DNA of 64,000 nt, taken from positions 1-64,000 of the forward strand of contig CAJUPS010000001.1 in NCBI GenBank assembly GCA_910588045.1, read 5' to 3'. The notes beneath the pieces were generated by a model. It was not told the origin of the DNA, did not search any database, and was given only the letters and a program-made list of their open reading frames with translations. This document shows positions 34,105 to 42,591 of the stretch, piece by piece. How positions within the stretch are numbered: the stretch's first letter is position 1; each line of letters starts with the position of its first letter. The DNA is from an uncultured Oscillospiraceae bacterium (lineage in GTDB: Bacteria > Bacillota > Clostridia > Oscillospirales > Oscillospiraceae). A program made the translations under genes and the position numbers.

Positions 34105-34964
34105 CATTTCCCTCCCCCCTTCCATGCCGACAGAGCGGCGCGCAGATCTGCCACAGTATAGACGGCGGGGTCAATCTCGATCCCTCTTTTCACCAGCTCC
34201 ATGGCCACCTGGGTCACCTGGGGAACATTGAGGCCCACGGAAAGAAGCTCCTGGGCACGGCTGAACACCTCGTGCGGCGTGCCGGACATGACCACACCGG
34301 CGTTGGCCAGGACGACAATGCGGTCCACATTTTCCGCCACCTCGTCCATGCTGTGGCTGACCATCACCACGGTGGTCCCCTTCTGCCGGTGGTAGTTCCG
34401 GATATTCTCCAGCATACTCCGCCGCCCCGCCGGGTCCAGACCGGCCGAGGGCTCGTCCAGGATTAGCACCTCCGGTTCCATGGCGATGACGCCTGCGATA
34501 GCCACCCGCCGCTTCTGTCCTCCGGAGAGGTCAAAGGGCGATTTGTCCAGCAGGTCTTCCCCCAGCCCCGCAAAGGTAACGGCGGACCGGACCCGGCGGT
34601 CGATCTCCGTCTCATCCAGCCCCATGTTCCGGGGACCAAAGGCGACATCCTTATAGACGGTCTCCTCAAAAAGCTGGTACTCCGGGTACTGGAACACCAG
34701 TCCCACGCGGAAGCGGACGTCCCGGATTTTCTTGGGATCCGCCCAGATGTCCCGCTCCCCCAGCAGAATGCGCCCGCCCGTGGGTTTCAGCAGGCCGTTA
34801 AGGTGCTGGATCAGTGTGGACTTCCCCGAACCGGTATGACCGATAATTCCAAGGAACTCCCCCTCCAGAATCTCCATATTGACATTTTCCACCGCATTAC
34901 GGCAGAACGGCGTATTGGCGCCGTATGTGTGGGTCAGATTCTCCACGCGAATGATAGGTTTCAA
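34104..34964 (-). CDS. ecfA2: Energy-coupling factor ATP-binding protein EcfA2
   Basis: 286 residues. Walker A is GHTGSGKST, with FQYPEYQLFEE Q-loop, LSGGQKRR signature, and LILDEPSAGLD Walker B. The start is a TTG at 34964 after GAGGA; no nearby in-frame ATG exists. EcfA2 pairs with EcfA1 to drive group II ECF importers. No dedicated S component is encoded nearby, which fits a shared module. Confidence 0.94.
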   Translation of the reverse strand: MKPIIRVENLTHTYGANTPFCRNAVENVNMEILEGEFLGIIGHTGSGKSTLIQHLNGLLKPTGGRILLGERDIWADPKKIRDVRFRVGLVFQYPEYQLFEETVYKDVAFGPRNMGLDETEIDRRVRSAVTFAGLGEDLLDKSPFDLSGGQKRRVAIAGVIAMEPEVLILDEPSAGLDPAGRRSMLENIRNYHRQKGTTVVMVSHSMDEVAENVDRIVVLANAGVVMSGTPHEVFSRAQELLSVGLNVPQVTQVAMELVKRGIEIDPAVYTVADLRAALSAWKGGGK

Positions 34965-34980
34965 TGCCGAATCCTCGCTT

Positions 34981-35829
34981 TTATGATTTCAAACTTCCGA
35001 CAATGGCGTCGGCGCACTCCTGGATCCCCAGTGCGTCCAGCGGCACGTCAAATCCGTCCTGCCGCAGGCCATAAAGCAACTCCACCGTGTGCGGCGCAGC
35101 CAGGCCGATCTTCCGCAATTCCTCCACTTGGACCAGGATCTCTCCGGGAGCGCCATCCATGACAACCATGCCGCTGTCCATCACCACCACCCGGTCCGCC
35201 AAGATTGCCTCGTCAATGTGGTGGGTAATGAGTACGACCGTGATGCCCTTTTCCCGGTTCAGCTGCTTTACCGTATCCAGTACCTCCCTGCGGCCCAGGG
35301 GGTCCAGCATGGCCGTGGACTCGTCCAGCACGATGCAGGCGGGCTCCATGGCGATGACCCCGGCGATGGCGACACGCTGCTTCTGCCCGCCGGAGAGGTG
35401 ATGGGGCGCGTGGAGGATGAACTCCTCCATGCCCACTGCCTTCAGGGCGGCGGTGACCCTTCTCTGAATCTCCTCCGACGGCACCCCCATGTTCTCCGGG
35501 CCGAAGGCCACGTCCTCCTCCACCACATTGGCGACGATCTGGTTGTCCGGGTTCTGGAACACCATGCCCACACGGCGGCGGATCTCCAGCAGGAGGCTCT
35601 CATCCAGCGTGTCCATCCCATCCACCCAGACCTTGCCGCCTCCCGGCAGCAGCACTGCATTCATGTGCTTGGCAAGAGTGGACTTTCCGGACCCGTTGTG
35701 GCCCAGGACGGCTATGAAGCTGCCCTGCCCGATGGAGAGGTCAATGTCATTCAGTGCCAAAACTGGCTCCTTCCCCTCGTCGGGGGGATAGGAGAAAGAC
35801 AGATTTTCCGTTTTAATGATGTCACTCAT
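34981..35829 (-). CDS. ecfA1: Energy-coupling factor ATP-binding protein EcfA1
   Basis: 282 residues. Walker A is GHNGSGKST, Q-loop FQNPDNQIVANVVEEDVAFG, signature LSGGQKQR, and Walker B CIVLDESTAMLDP, where serine stands in place of the usual proline of DEP. This DES variant is common in EcfA1. The ATG at 35829 has GAGGAA upstream. It is first of the ecfA1-ecfA2-ecfT-truA set. Confidence 0.94.
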   Translation of the reverse strand: MSDIIKTENLSFSYPPDEGKEPVLALNDIDLSIGQGSFIAVLGHNGSGKSTLAKHMNAVLLPGGGKVWVDGMDTLDESLLLEIRRRVGMVFQNPDNQIVANVVEEDVAFGPENMGVPSEEIQRRVTAALKAVGMEEFILHAPHHLSGGQKQRVAIAGVIAMEPACIVLDESTAMLDPLGRREVLDTVKQLNREKGITVVLITHHIDEAILADRVVVMDSGMVVMDGAPGEILVQVEELRKIGLAAPHTVELLYGLRQDGFDVPLDALGIQECADAIVGSLKS

Positions 35830-35847
35830 TCGATTTCCTCGTGATGC

Positions 35848-36369
35848 TCACAGTGTGATCCAGTACCGCCGGACGATTCCGGAACCGCCCAGCCCCGGCT
35901 CGTCAGGTATCTCGTTTTCCAGCACGCCGCCATTGGCGAGGATGGTGCGCTCCGAGGCGGGGTTCTCCGGGTCGCAGGTAATCAGGACCCGCTCCTCCCC
36001 CGCCGCCCGATAGGTTTCCAGCGCCAGACGAAGCTGATCTTTGGCGTAGCCCTTACGGCGCTCTGTGGGGCGGATGCAGTAGCCAATGTGGCCTCCATAC
36101 TGCCGGAGGAAGTCCGTGAGGACGGTCCGGCAGTCGATCATGCCCACCACGCGGCCATCCGACTTCCGCACGGTGAGCCAGACGTTGGAAGGGGCCAAGC
36201 CCTTCGCCTTCTCCCGGCCACGGAAGTCCAGCCATTCCTCGTAAGTCTCTACCTTGCGCAGTCCATGGCAGCCGTCGAAGTCGCTGCCGTACTCTATCAT
36301 CTCAGCCTTGAAGGCCATGACCTGATCCTTATAATCCATTGTGGGTCTGACTAATTCCAAAACGTCCAT
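35848..36369 (-). CDS. GNAT-family N-acetyltransferase
   Basis: 173 residues with the GNAT core: VVGMIDCRTV, HIGYCIRPTERRKGYAKDQLRLALETY (acetyl-CoA loop RRKGYA), and CDPENPASERTILANGG. The ATG at 36369 follows AGGAGGTTTCACG. It lies 18 bases before ecfA1. Substrate unknown. DNA just upstream carries a remnant that looks like the 3' end of the VanZ-like gene. Confidence 0.88.
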   Translation of the reverse strand: MDVLELVRPTMDYKDQVMAFKAEMIEYGSDFDGCHGLRKVETYEEWLDFRGREKAKGLAPSNVWLTVRKSDGRVVGMIDCRTVLTDFLRQYGGHIGYCIRPTERRKGYAKDQLRLALETYRAAGEERVLITCDPENPASERTILANGGVLENEIPDEPGLGGSGIVRRYWITL

Positions 36370-36384
36370 AACGTGAAACCTCCT

Positions 36385-36425
36385 TAATAAATTCAGGCGC
36401 AAGCCTTTTCAGCAGCCGCCGTCCT
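36385..36425 (-). repeat. Remnant matching the VanZ-like gene 3' end
   Basis: On the minus strand this reads CTGCTGAAAAGGCTTGCGCC and on, encoding LLKRLAPEFIK. It is close to the GLLKRFAPGFVRR end of the VanZ-like gene at 37,389-37,997. It lies between the AEC transporter stop and the GNAT gene. Confidence 0.55.
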
Positions 36426-36430
36426 TCCAA

Positions 36431-37372
36431 TCAGAGCAGATGCATTGATTGAAACAAAAATGTAAAACAGAACAATGTAAAGATAGAGAGCACCGTAGTA
36501 CAGCACACCAGCTGTCCGGCCAACTGTCCGTCCGCCTTCATGGCAACAGCCATAGGATAGCAGGCGACTCCGGCGGGAGCGGCAAAAAGGATCAGCAGGG
36601 CGCATAGAACCGGGCCCCGGAATCCGCACGCTACAGCAACAGGCATAAATACTAAGGGGACAGCGATCATCCGAAGGAGGACACCAACAGTGAGAGGATA
36701 CCGATTGCCCCGCAATTCACTCAAATCCAGGCTGACACCCAGAGAGATGAAACTGATCGTCGTAGTAACTCCCGCTACGCTAGCCACCGTGCCGTAAAGA
36801 ATGTTGGGGATCCGAAGACTTACCGCCTTGCACACCAAGGCAAGTAAAGCGGCAATCACCATTGGATTTTTCATAACAGAGCGGATGATCTGAATCGGAT
36901 TGGCTTTTCCCGAACGATTGATTTCCAGAATGACGACAGCCAAAGCATTGGTAGCAGGAACAATAATCGCTCCCAGCAGTGCCACCGGGCCGACTCCTTC
37001 TGCACCATAGAGGGATTCCGCTACAGCAGTTCCAAAGAGGATATAATTGGAGCGAATGATAATCTGTCCAATCGAGGCAGCCTGATTGTGATCTGCGACC
37101 AGGCGCGGCGGAATCAGAAGAGCAAGGAAAAATACGATCAACAGTCCGGCAGCAACAAAAGCAATCACACTGCTCCCCGGCCCGTCCCCCATGGATGTAT
37201 CATAGATATTTTTGAACAGGAGAATCGGCATAAAGAGGCTGAAAGTCATCCGGTCCACTGCCCGCATACCAGAGCGGTCAACAATACCCATCCGGCGTGC
37301 AAGGACGCCGGTTCCCATCAGGAGGGCCATGGGCACAACTACGTGGACGGCAACCAAAAAACTGTCAAACAT
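36431..37372 (-). CDS. AEC-family (auxin efflux carrier-like) permease
   Basis: 313 residues with about ten hydrophobic helices in two halves. Family features include IIIRSNYILFGTAVAESLYG and PAGVACYPMAVAM near the C-terminus. Members export organic acids such as malate or malonate; the substrate here is unknown. AGGGAGG precedes the ATG. The gene is more AT-rich than its neighbours and seems wedged between VanZ-like and GNAT genes, beside a VanZ 3' remnant. Confidence 0.85.
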   Translation of the reverse strand: MFDSFLVAVHVVVPMALLMGTGVLARRMGIVDRSGMRAVDRMTFSLFMPILLFKNIYDTSMGDGPGSSVIAFVAAGLLIVFFLALLIPPRLVADHNQAASIGQIIIRSNYILFGTAVAESLYGAEGVGPVALLGAIIVPATNALAVVILEINRSGKANPIQIIRSVMKNPMVIAALLALVCKAVSLRIPNILYGTVASVAGVTTTISFISLGVSLDLSELRGNRYPLTVGVLLRMIAVPLVFMPVAVACGFRGPVLCALLILFAAPAGVACYPMAVAMKADGQLAGQLVCCTTVLSIFTLFCFTFLFQSMHLL

Positions 37373-37388
37373 GATTCTCCCTCCCTTT

Positions 37389-37997
37389 TTATCTGTCCAC
37401 GACTTGAAATCTCCTCACAAATCCGGGCGCAAATCTTTTCAGCAGCCCCCACAGCAGATAGCCGCAGAATACGCCCAGGGTGTTCAGAATGATGTCGTCG
37501 ATGTCAAATATTCTACCGACACGGACTTGCCAGCACTCAATAAAAAGAGTAATGCTCAAACCCGTACCCAGTGCCCGCTTCCAGTTGTACCTCCGCCACA
37601 GCAGCGCAGCAAAGAAGCCAAAGGGGACAAACATTGCCACGTTCCCCACAATCATGAAGGGGCTGTCCGGCATAGAGAACGGGAGCAGATTGATTCTGCT
37701 CGGAAGTTGATTCGGGTCAAAATCCCAATAGGGATACCACCTGCCCCGGGTCAGCCCGGTGTGCAGCCATCCCACTTCCGGGACCAGGGTAATGGACGCC
37801 ATTCCGCCGGTATAGACGGCAAACAGGAGCAGTCCAATCTCCCGAAAGAGGCCGCTGGACACCTTCCTATCCGTCATCCGCCGCCTTCGGAACCACAGAA
37901 GAAGGAAGAACAGTATCCCTCCTCCAATAAATCCGGGCACCATGCAGGAGACAAACCACTTTATGGTCAAAATAGTTTCCCAAATCCTGGATGCCAT
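37389..37997 (-). CDS. VanZ-like membrane protein
   Basis: 202 residues with four or five helices and the VanZ-family pattern INLLPF, GNVAMFVPFGFF, FIECWQVRVGRIFDIDDIILNTLG. VanZ proteins give low-level teicoplanin resistance in some hosts; most homologues have no proven role. Its ATG follows the methyltransferase stop by one base (TAGCATG), implying coupling. Confidence 0.88.
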   Translation of the reverse strand: MASRIWETILTIKWFVSCMVPGFIGGGILFFLLLWFRRRRMTDRKVSSGLFREIGLLLFAVYTGGMASITLVPEVGWLHTGLTRGRWYPYWDFDPNQLPSRINLLPFSMPDSPFMIVGNVAMFVPFGFFAALLWRRYNWKRALGTGLSITLFIECWQVRVGRIFDIDDIILNTLGVFCGYLLWGLLKRFAPGFVRRFQVVDR

Positions 37998-37998
37998 G

Positions 37999-38865
37999 CT
38001 ACCGGTCCCCCGTCCACCGTCCCGTGGCCCCGCAGGGCAGGACCAGGCCGGATTCCGTCACCGGCAGGCCGATCTCATCGCTGACGGTCCGCCCCCCGAA
38101 CTTCCGGGAGACCACCGTCTCCAGAATATATGTCAGCACACTGGGCGCAAGGCCCGTGGTATAGGAGTTGATGACGACAAACAGAGGCTCATCCGACAGC
38201 ACCCCGGCGCACAGCTCCACAAAGGGGTACAGGTTGTCCTCCAGCTTCCAGACCTCACCGGTGGGCCCTCTCCCGTAGCTGGGCGGGTCCATGATAACGG
38301 CGTCGTACCGCCGCCCGCGGCGGATCTCCCGCTCCACAAACTTGGCGCAGTCGTCCACGATCCAGCGGATGGGGGCGTCCTCCAGACCGGAGGCTTTCGC
38401 GTTCTCCCGGGCCCACTGGACCATGCCCTTGGCGGCGTCCACGTGGCACACGCTGGCTCCCGCGGCGGCACAGGCCACGCTGGCGGCTCCCGTATAGGCA
38501 AACAGATTCAGCACGTTCACCTTCCGCCCGGCGCTCCTGATCTGCTCCTGGGCAAAATCCCAGTTGACCGCCTGCTCGGGGAAGAGGCCGGTGTGCTTGA
38601 AGTTCATGGGCTTGACCTGGAAGGTCAGATTCCTGTAGCGGACCTGCCACTGCCCCGGCAGCCTCCCCTTCTCCCAGCTGCCGCCGCCGGTGCTGGAGCG
38701 GAGGTAGCGCCCGTCCGGACGCTTCCAGCCGCCGTGGGTCCGCGGCGTGTTCCAGATGGCCTGGGGGTCGGGGCGCACCAGGAGCTTGTCCCCCCAGCGC
38801 TCCAGCTTCTCCCCGCCGCCGCAGTCCAGCAGCTCGTAGTCCTTCCAACCATCCGCAGTCCACAT
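37999..38865 (-). CDS. Class I SAM-dependent methyltransferase, RlmI-like
   Basis: 288 residues. The SAM-binding motif is VLNLFAYTGAASVACAAAGA, followed by VDAAKGMVQWARENA and the catalytic-type VIMDPPSYGRG. The layout resembles 23S rRNA cytosine-C5 methyltransferases (Methyltrans_SAM), but the PUA domain at the N-terminus is not evident. The ATG at 38865 follows GGGAGG nine bases away. It is the first gene of the leftward transcript and has a clear promoter. Confidence 0.85.
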   Translation of the reverse strand: MWTADGWKDYELLDCGGGEKLERWGDKLLVRPDPQAIWNTPRTHGGWKRPDGRYLRSSTGGGSWEKGRLPGQWQVRYRNLTFQVKPMNFKHTGLFPEQAVNWDFAQEQIRSAGRKVNVLNLFAYTGAASVACAAAGASVCHVDAAKGMVQWARENAKASGLEDAPIRWIVDDCAKFVEREIRRGRRYDAVIMDPPSYGRGPTGEVWKLEDNLYPFVELCAGVLSDEPLFVVINSYTTGLAPSVLTYILETVVSRKFGGRTVSDEIGLPVTESGLVLPCGATGRWTGDR

Positions 38866-38914
38866 GGCGCCATACCTCCCCATCCGGTCTTCCCGCGATA
38901 CAAAAAGTCACTCT

Positions 38915-38943
38915 ATTATATACCAGCGATTGGCAACCGTCAA
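38915..38943 (-). promoter_or_regulatory. Promoter of the methyltransferase transcript
   Basis: On the minus strand TTGACG (38943-38938), 17-base spacer, TATAAT (38920-38915). Confidence 0.85.
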
Positions 38944-39049
38944 CAAAAGAAGTATACATAATTTGGACGATTTTACAAGGGAAACCTGCATTTTATTTGG
39001 CGGAACAGAGCGGCGGCGAGAAAAAGCCGGAAATTTTCCCATTTCACCC

Positions 39050-39078
39050 TTGACTTTCTCGGCGAAGTAGGGTATGAT
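39050..39078 (+). promoter_or_regulatory. Promoter of ylxM-ffh-rpsP-khpA
   Basis: TTGACT (39050-39055), 17 bases, TATGAT (39073-39078). In the leader TGTAAAGC (39088-39095) and GCTTTACA (39102-39109) form a perfect 8-bp hairpin just before AAAGGAGGT, which may affect ribosome access. Confidence 0.8.
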
Positions 39079-39125
39079 AAGCGGGTATGTAAAGCCCGGG
39101 TGCTTTACACAAAGGAGGTCCTGCC

Positions 39126-39491
39126 GTGAAAAACCAGACATACCGCATGACCATGCTGTTCGATTTTTACGGGGAACTTCTGACGGAACGCCAGAGAGAA
39201 TTTTTTGATCTCTACTACAATGAGGACCTGAGCCTCTCTGAAATTGCAGAAAACAGTGGCATCAGCCGCCAGGGGGTCCGGGATGTGATCGTCCGGGCGG
39301 AGAGCGCCATGCAGGCGATAGAGGACAAAACGGGTCTGCTCCGCCGCTTCCTCCAGATGCAGGAGCACATTACCGCAATAGAGGATGCCGCCGGACAGCT
39401 GAAAACCATCAACTACCGGCAGTATGAGGACTCCCGTATTGATCAGCTCTCGGACGTCATTACCCGGGCTGCCCGGGCTTTGAAGGAGTAA
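39126..39491 (+). CDS. ylxM: YlxM-family helix-turn-helix protein
   Basis: 121 residues of sigma-region-4-like fold (LTERQREFFDLYYNEDLSLSEIAENSGISRQGVRDVIVRAE). YlxM is the standard gene before ffh and is thought to modulate the SRP GTPase. The start is GTG 39126 after AAAGGAGG. It is followed by ffh after 13 bases. Confidence 0.92.
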   Translation: MKNQTYRMTMLFDFYGELLTERQREFFDLYYNEDLSLSEIAENSGISRQGVRDVIVRAESAMQAIEDKTGLLRRFLQMQEHITAIEDAAGQLKTINYRQYEDSRIDQLSDVITRAARALKE

Positions 39492-39504
39492 GGAGTGACA
39501 GCCA

Positions 39505-40893
39505 ATGGCATTTGAAGGTCTTTCCGAAAAACTGAATGCCGCGTTCCGCCGCCTCCGCGGCAAGGGACGCATCACGGAAGCCGACGTCAAGGAGGCCATG
39601 AAGGAAGTCCGGCTGGCCCTGCTGGACGCCGACGTCAGCTACGGCGTGGTAAAGGATTTCGTGGCCAAGGTCACAGAGCGGGCCGTGGGCTCGGACGTAC
39701 TGGAGAGCCTGACCCCCGCCCAGCAGATTATCAAGATCGTCAATGAGGAGCTCACCGAGCTCATGGGCGGCGGCAGCGAGAAAATCAGCTTCGCCTCCAA
39801 GGGGCCCACGGTCATCATGATGGTGGGCCTCCAGGGCGCCGGTAAAACCACCAACGGCGCGAAGCTGGCGGGCTATCTGAAGCAGAACATGGGCAAGCGC
39901 CCCCTGCTGGTGGCCTGCGACGTGTACCGCCCCGCCGCCATTACCCAGTTGCAGGTGGTCGGCGAGCAGCTGGACATCCCTGTATTCGCACTGGGCCAGG
40001 TCAATCCGGTGCAGATCGCGCAGCACGCCGTGCGCCACGCCCGGGACAACGGGTTTGATACGGTGCTGCTGGATACCGCCGGACGGCTGCACATCGACGA
40101 GCAGCTCATGGAGGAGCTGAAGAAGATCAAGGGCGCCGTCACCCCCAACGAGATTCTGTTGGTGGTGGACGCCATGACCGGCCAGGACGCCGTCAGCGCA
40201 GCAACCGCCTTTGACGAGGCCCTCGGCATCGACGGCGTACTGCTGACCAAGCTGGACGGCGACGCCCGGGGCGGCGCAGCGCTCTCCATCCGGGCGGCTA
40301 CCGGCAAGCCCATCAAGTTTGTGGGCACCGGCGAGAAGCTGGACATGATCGAGCTCTTCCACCCGGACCGCATGGCCTCCCGTATCCTGGGCATGGGCGA
40401 TATGCTCTCCCTCATCGAGAAGGCGGAGCAGAGCTTCGACGAAAAGAAGGCCGCGGAGCTGGAGGAGAAGCTGAAGAAGAACCGCTTCACCCTCACCGAT
40501 TACATGGACCAGATGCGCCAGCTGCGCAAGATGGGCGATTTGGGCCAGATGGCCGCCATGTTCCCCGGACAGCTGGGCAAGCAGATGGCCGGGGCGCAGA
40601 TTGACGACAAGATGCTCAACCGCCAGGAGGCCATCATCCTCTCCATGACGCCCAAGGAGCGCAACACCCCCTCCCTGCTGGACGCCAGCCGGAAGCGCCG
40701 TATCGCCGCGGGCTGCGGTCAGGAGGTATCCGACGTCAACCGGCTGCTCAAGCAGTATGAGATGATGCTTCAGCTGACGAAATCCCTCTCCAAGGGCAAA
40801 ATGCCTCTCGGACTGGGAAAAATGCCCCAGCTGGGCAAGATCACCGGGACCAGCAAGATGCACGGCTTCGGCCGGAAGAAGCGGCTGAAATAG
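39505..40893 (+). CDS. ffh: Signal recognition particle protein Ffh (SRP54)
   Basis: 462 residues. The N domain comes first, then the G domain with GLQGAGKTT, DTAGR, and TKLDGDARGG. The methionine-rich M domain (about 330-462) binds 4.5S/SRP RNA. It targets nascent membrane and secreted proteins to FtsY. AAGGAGTGA precedes the ATG. The SRP RNA gene is not in the window. Confidence 0.97.
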   Translation: MAFEGLSEKLNAAFRRLRGKGRITEADVKEAMKEVRLALLDADVSYGVVKDFVAKVTERAVGSDVLESLTPAQQIIKIVNEELTELMGGGSEKISFASKGPTVIMMVGLQGAGKTTNGAKLAGYLKQNMGKRPLLVACDVYRPAAITQLQVVGEQLDIPVFALGQVNPVQIAQHAVRHARDNGFDTVLLDTAGRLHIDEQLMEELKKIKGAVTPNEILLVVDAMTGQDAVSAATAFDEALGIDGVLLTKLDGDARGGAALSIRAATGKPIKFVGTGEKLDMIELFHPDRMASRILGMGDMLSLIEKAEQSFDEKKAAELEEKLKKNRFTLTDYMDQMRQLRKMGDLGQMAAMFPGQLGKQMAGAQIDDKMLNRQEAIILSMTPKERNTPSLLDASRKRRIAAGCGQEVSDVNRLLKQYEMMLQLTKSLSKGKMPLGLGKMPQLGKITGTSKMHGFGRKKRLK

Positions 40894-40973
40894 TCCCCAC
40901 CCTTTTGTCATAAATGCCCCGGCATTTATATCATAAAACAACAAATTTATTTATTAACTGGAGGAAACACACC

Positions 40974-41213
40974 ATGGTTAAAATCAGACTGCGCCGCATG
41001 GGCGCGAAGAAGGCACCCTACTACCGCGTCGTCGTCGCCGACAGCCGCTATCCCCGCGACGGCCGCTTCATCGAGGAGATCGGCACCTATAATCCCTGCG
41101 TCTCCCCTGCCGAGATCAAGATTGACGCCGACCGCGCCAAGGAGTGGATCAAGACCGGCGCACAGCCCACCGATACGGTCCGCGCTCTGCTCAAGAAAGT
41201 TGACGTGCTCTGA
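40974..41213 (+). CDS. rpsP: 30S ribosomal protein S16
   Basis: 79 residues, the family length (MVKIRLRRMGAKKAPYYRVV; DGRFIEEIGTYNP). The ATG at 40974 has CTGGAGG upstream; the longer open frame is not used. It lies between ffh and khpA. Confidence 0.97.
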   Translation: MVKIRLRRMGAKKAPYYRVVVADSRYPRDGRFIEEIGTYNPCVSPAEIKIDADRAKEWIKTGAQPTDTVRALLKKVDVL

Positions 41214-41230
41214 TGGGCGAGGAGCACAGT

Positions 41231-41461
41231 ATGAAGGAACTGCTGCTCTATATTGCCAGGAACCTGGTGGAAAACCCTGATGCCGTGACCGTCACGGAGG
41301 TGGAGGGAGATCAGGAGCTGACGCTGGAGCTGCATGTTGATCCCGACGATATGGGCAAGGTCATCGGCCGACAGGGCCGCATTGCCAAAGAGATCCGGAC
41401 GTTGGTTCGCTCCTGCGCCCAGCGGACGGGTCAGAAGGTCACCGTTGACATCGTCGACTGA
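41231..41461 (+). CDS. khpA: KH-domain RNA-binding protein KhpA
   Basis: 76 residues with the KH signature GKVIGRQGRIAKEIRTLVR. It binds RNA with KhpB and affects cell division and elongation in Firmicutes. The ATG at 41231 is preferred because GAGGAG lies six bases upstream; an ATG at 41213 overlaps the rpsP stop (TGATG). A terminator follows at once, so rimM, trmD and rplS, which often come next, are not here. Confidence 0.92.
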   Translation: MKELLLYIARNLVENPDAVTVTEVEGDQELTLELHVDPDDMGKVIGRQGRIAKEIRTLVRSCAQRTGQKVTVDIVD

Positions 41462-41477
41462 CCCTGCGCATGTTCAG

Positions 41478-41525
41478 AACAGAGCGCACCTCCCCGATGA
41501 AGATCGGCTGGAGGTGCGCTCTGTT
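41478..41525. terminator. Hairpin between khpA and the nitroreductase
   Basis: A perfect 16-bp stem, AACAGAGCGCACCTCC (41478-41493) and complement (41510-41525), lies between convergent genes. Confidence 0.75.
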
Positions 41526-41537
41526 ATTCTGGAGGGC

Positions 41538-42053
41538 TCACAGATGGGTGACGAGCTCCTGGATGGGAATGCGGGTTTCGCTGTGCCGGTCGGGACTGGA
41601 GAAGGGCTCCGCAGCGTAGCCCACGGCCAGGATGTTGATGGGCTCCAGGTTGTCCGGGAGCGCGAACTCCGTTCGGAGAACATCCGGCTTGAAGTAGCAG
41701 ATCCACACGCTGCCCAGGCCCAGGTCTGCGGCCTGGAGCATCATGTGGTCCGTGAGAATGGAGGCGTCGATGTCACAGGACTGCTTCCGGTCGAAGGGGC
41801 GGACCCACGCCTTCTCATGGTCCGCGCAGACGATGAGCGCCAGAGGCGCGCCGTAGATATTGGCCGCCTTGCCCACCTTGCTCAAGCCGTTCTCTGTCTG
41901 CACCACCAGGATTTTACATGGCTGACGGTTTGCGGCGGTGGGCGCGACATGGGCGGCCTCCAGGAGCTTTTCCAGCTTCTCCGGTTCCACTTTCTGCATC
42001 GTATAGGCGCGGGTGGAACAGCGTTTCTTTGCCAGAGTCAAAAAATCATTCAT
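41538..42053 (-). CDS. Nitroreductase-family flavoprotein
   Basis: 171 residues with FMN-binding features KKRCSTRAYT near the N-terminus, APTAANRQPC, and LGLGSVWICYF. Members reduce nitro groups, quinones or flavins with NAD(P)H. The ATG at 42053 has GGAGG ten bases upstream. It is divergent from an HxlR regulator, a common pairing in which the regulator controls the oxidoreductase. Confidence 0.9.
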   Translation of the reverse strand: MNDFLTLAKKRCSTRAYTMQKVEPEKLEKLLEAAHVAPTAANRQPCKILVVQTENGLSKVGKAANIYGAPLALIVCADHEKAWVRPFDRKQSCDIDASILTDHMMLQAADLGLGSVWICYFKPDVLRTEFALPDNLEPINILAVGYAAEPFSSPDRHSETRIPIQELVTHL

Positions 42054-42217
42054 TGCGTACATACCTCCCTGTTTTTTGTTTACCGGCTGAGAACATTGTA
42101 CCATATTCCGCCAGATCCGCAAGAGGGCACTTTGCGGGAAGGTACTACCCGAAAAGATAGTGCTTCTCAATTGCGGCCATATCTGATATGATAGATCCAC
42201 AAAGGGGGGATAACGCC

Positions 42218-42553
42218 ATGCAGTTTATGTGTCCCGTGGAGGCAACGCTGTCTCTCATCGGCGGGAAGTACAAGCCCCTTATTCTCTGGCACTTGAAGGA
42301 TGGTCCCCGGCGATACATGGCCCTCCAGCGACTGCTCCCTGGAGCGACGCCCAAGATGCTGACCCAGCAGCTGCGAGCCCTGGAAACCTGCGGTATGGTT
42401 CGCCGCGAGGTCATCCCGGAGCGGCCCCCCAAGACCATCTACTCCTTAACTCCCTTCGGAGAGAGCATCGTGCCGGTGCTGGAGGCCATGTGCCAGTGGG
42501 GACGGAACTACATGGAGGGAGAGGGCGCTCCCCCTCCATGCGGAAAAACATGA
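42218..42553 (+). CDS. HxlR-family transcriptional regulator
   Basis: 111 residues of winged-helix type (CPVEATLSLIGGKYKPLILWHLKDGPRRYMAL; TPKMLTQQLRALETCGMV; YSLTPFG). The single cysteine near residue 5 is typical of redox-sensing HxlR proteins. The ATG at 42218 follows AAGGGGGG. It likely controls the divergent nitroreductase gene. Confidence 0.9.
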   Translation: MQFMCPVEATLSLIGGKYKPLILWHLKDGPRRYMALQRLLPGATPKMLTQQLRALETCGMVRREVIPERPPKTIYSLTPFGESIVPVLEAMCQWGRNYMEGEGAPPPCGKT

Positions 42554-42591
42554 AGAGAAAGGCGCACCGGGAAACTGGTGCGCCTTTCTCT
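42554..42591. terminator. Terminator between hxlR-like gene and sdaAA
   Basis: A perfect 15-bp stem, AGAGAAAGGCGCACC and complement, with an 8-nt loop, serves convergent genes. Confidence 0.85.

Noticed and set aside
37389..37997. VanZ-like gene as a glycopeptide resistance determinant
   Set aside because: There are no vanHAX or VanRS genes nearby, and most VanZ homologues have no resistance role.
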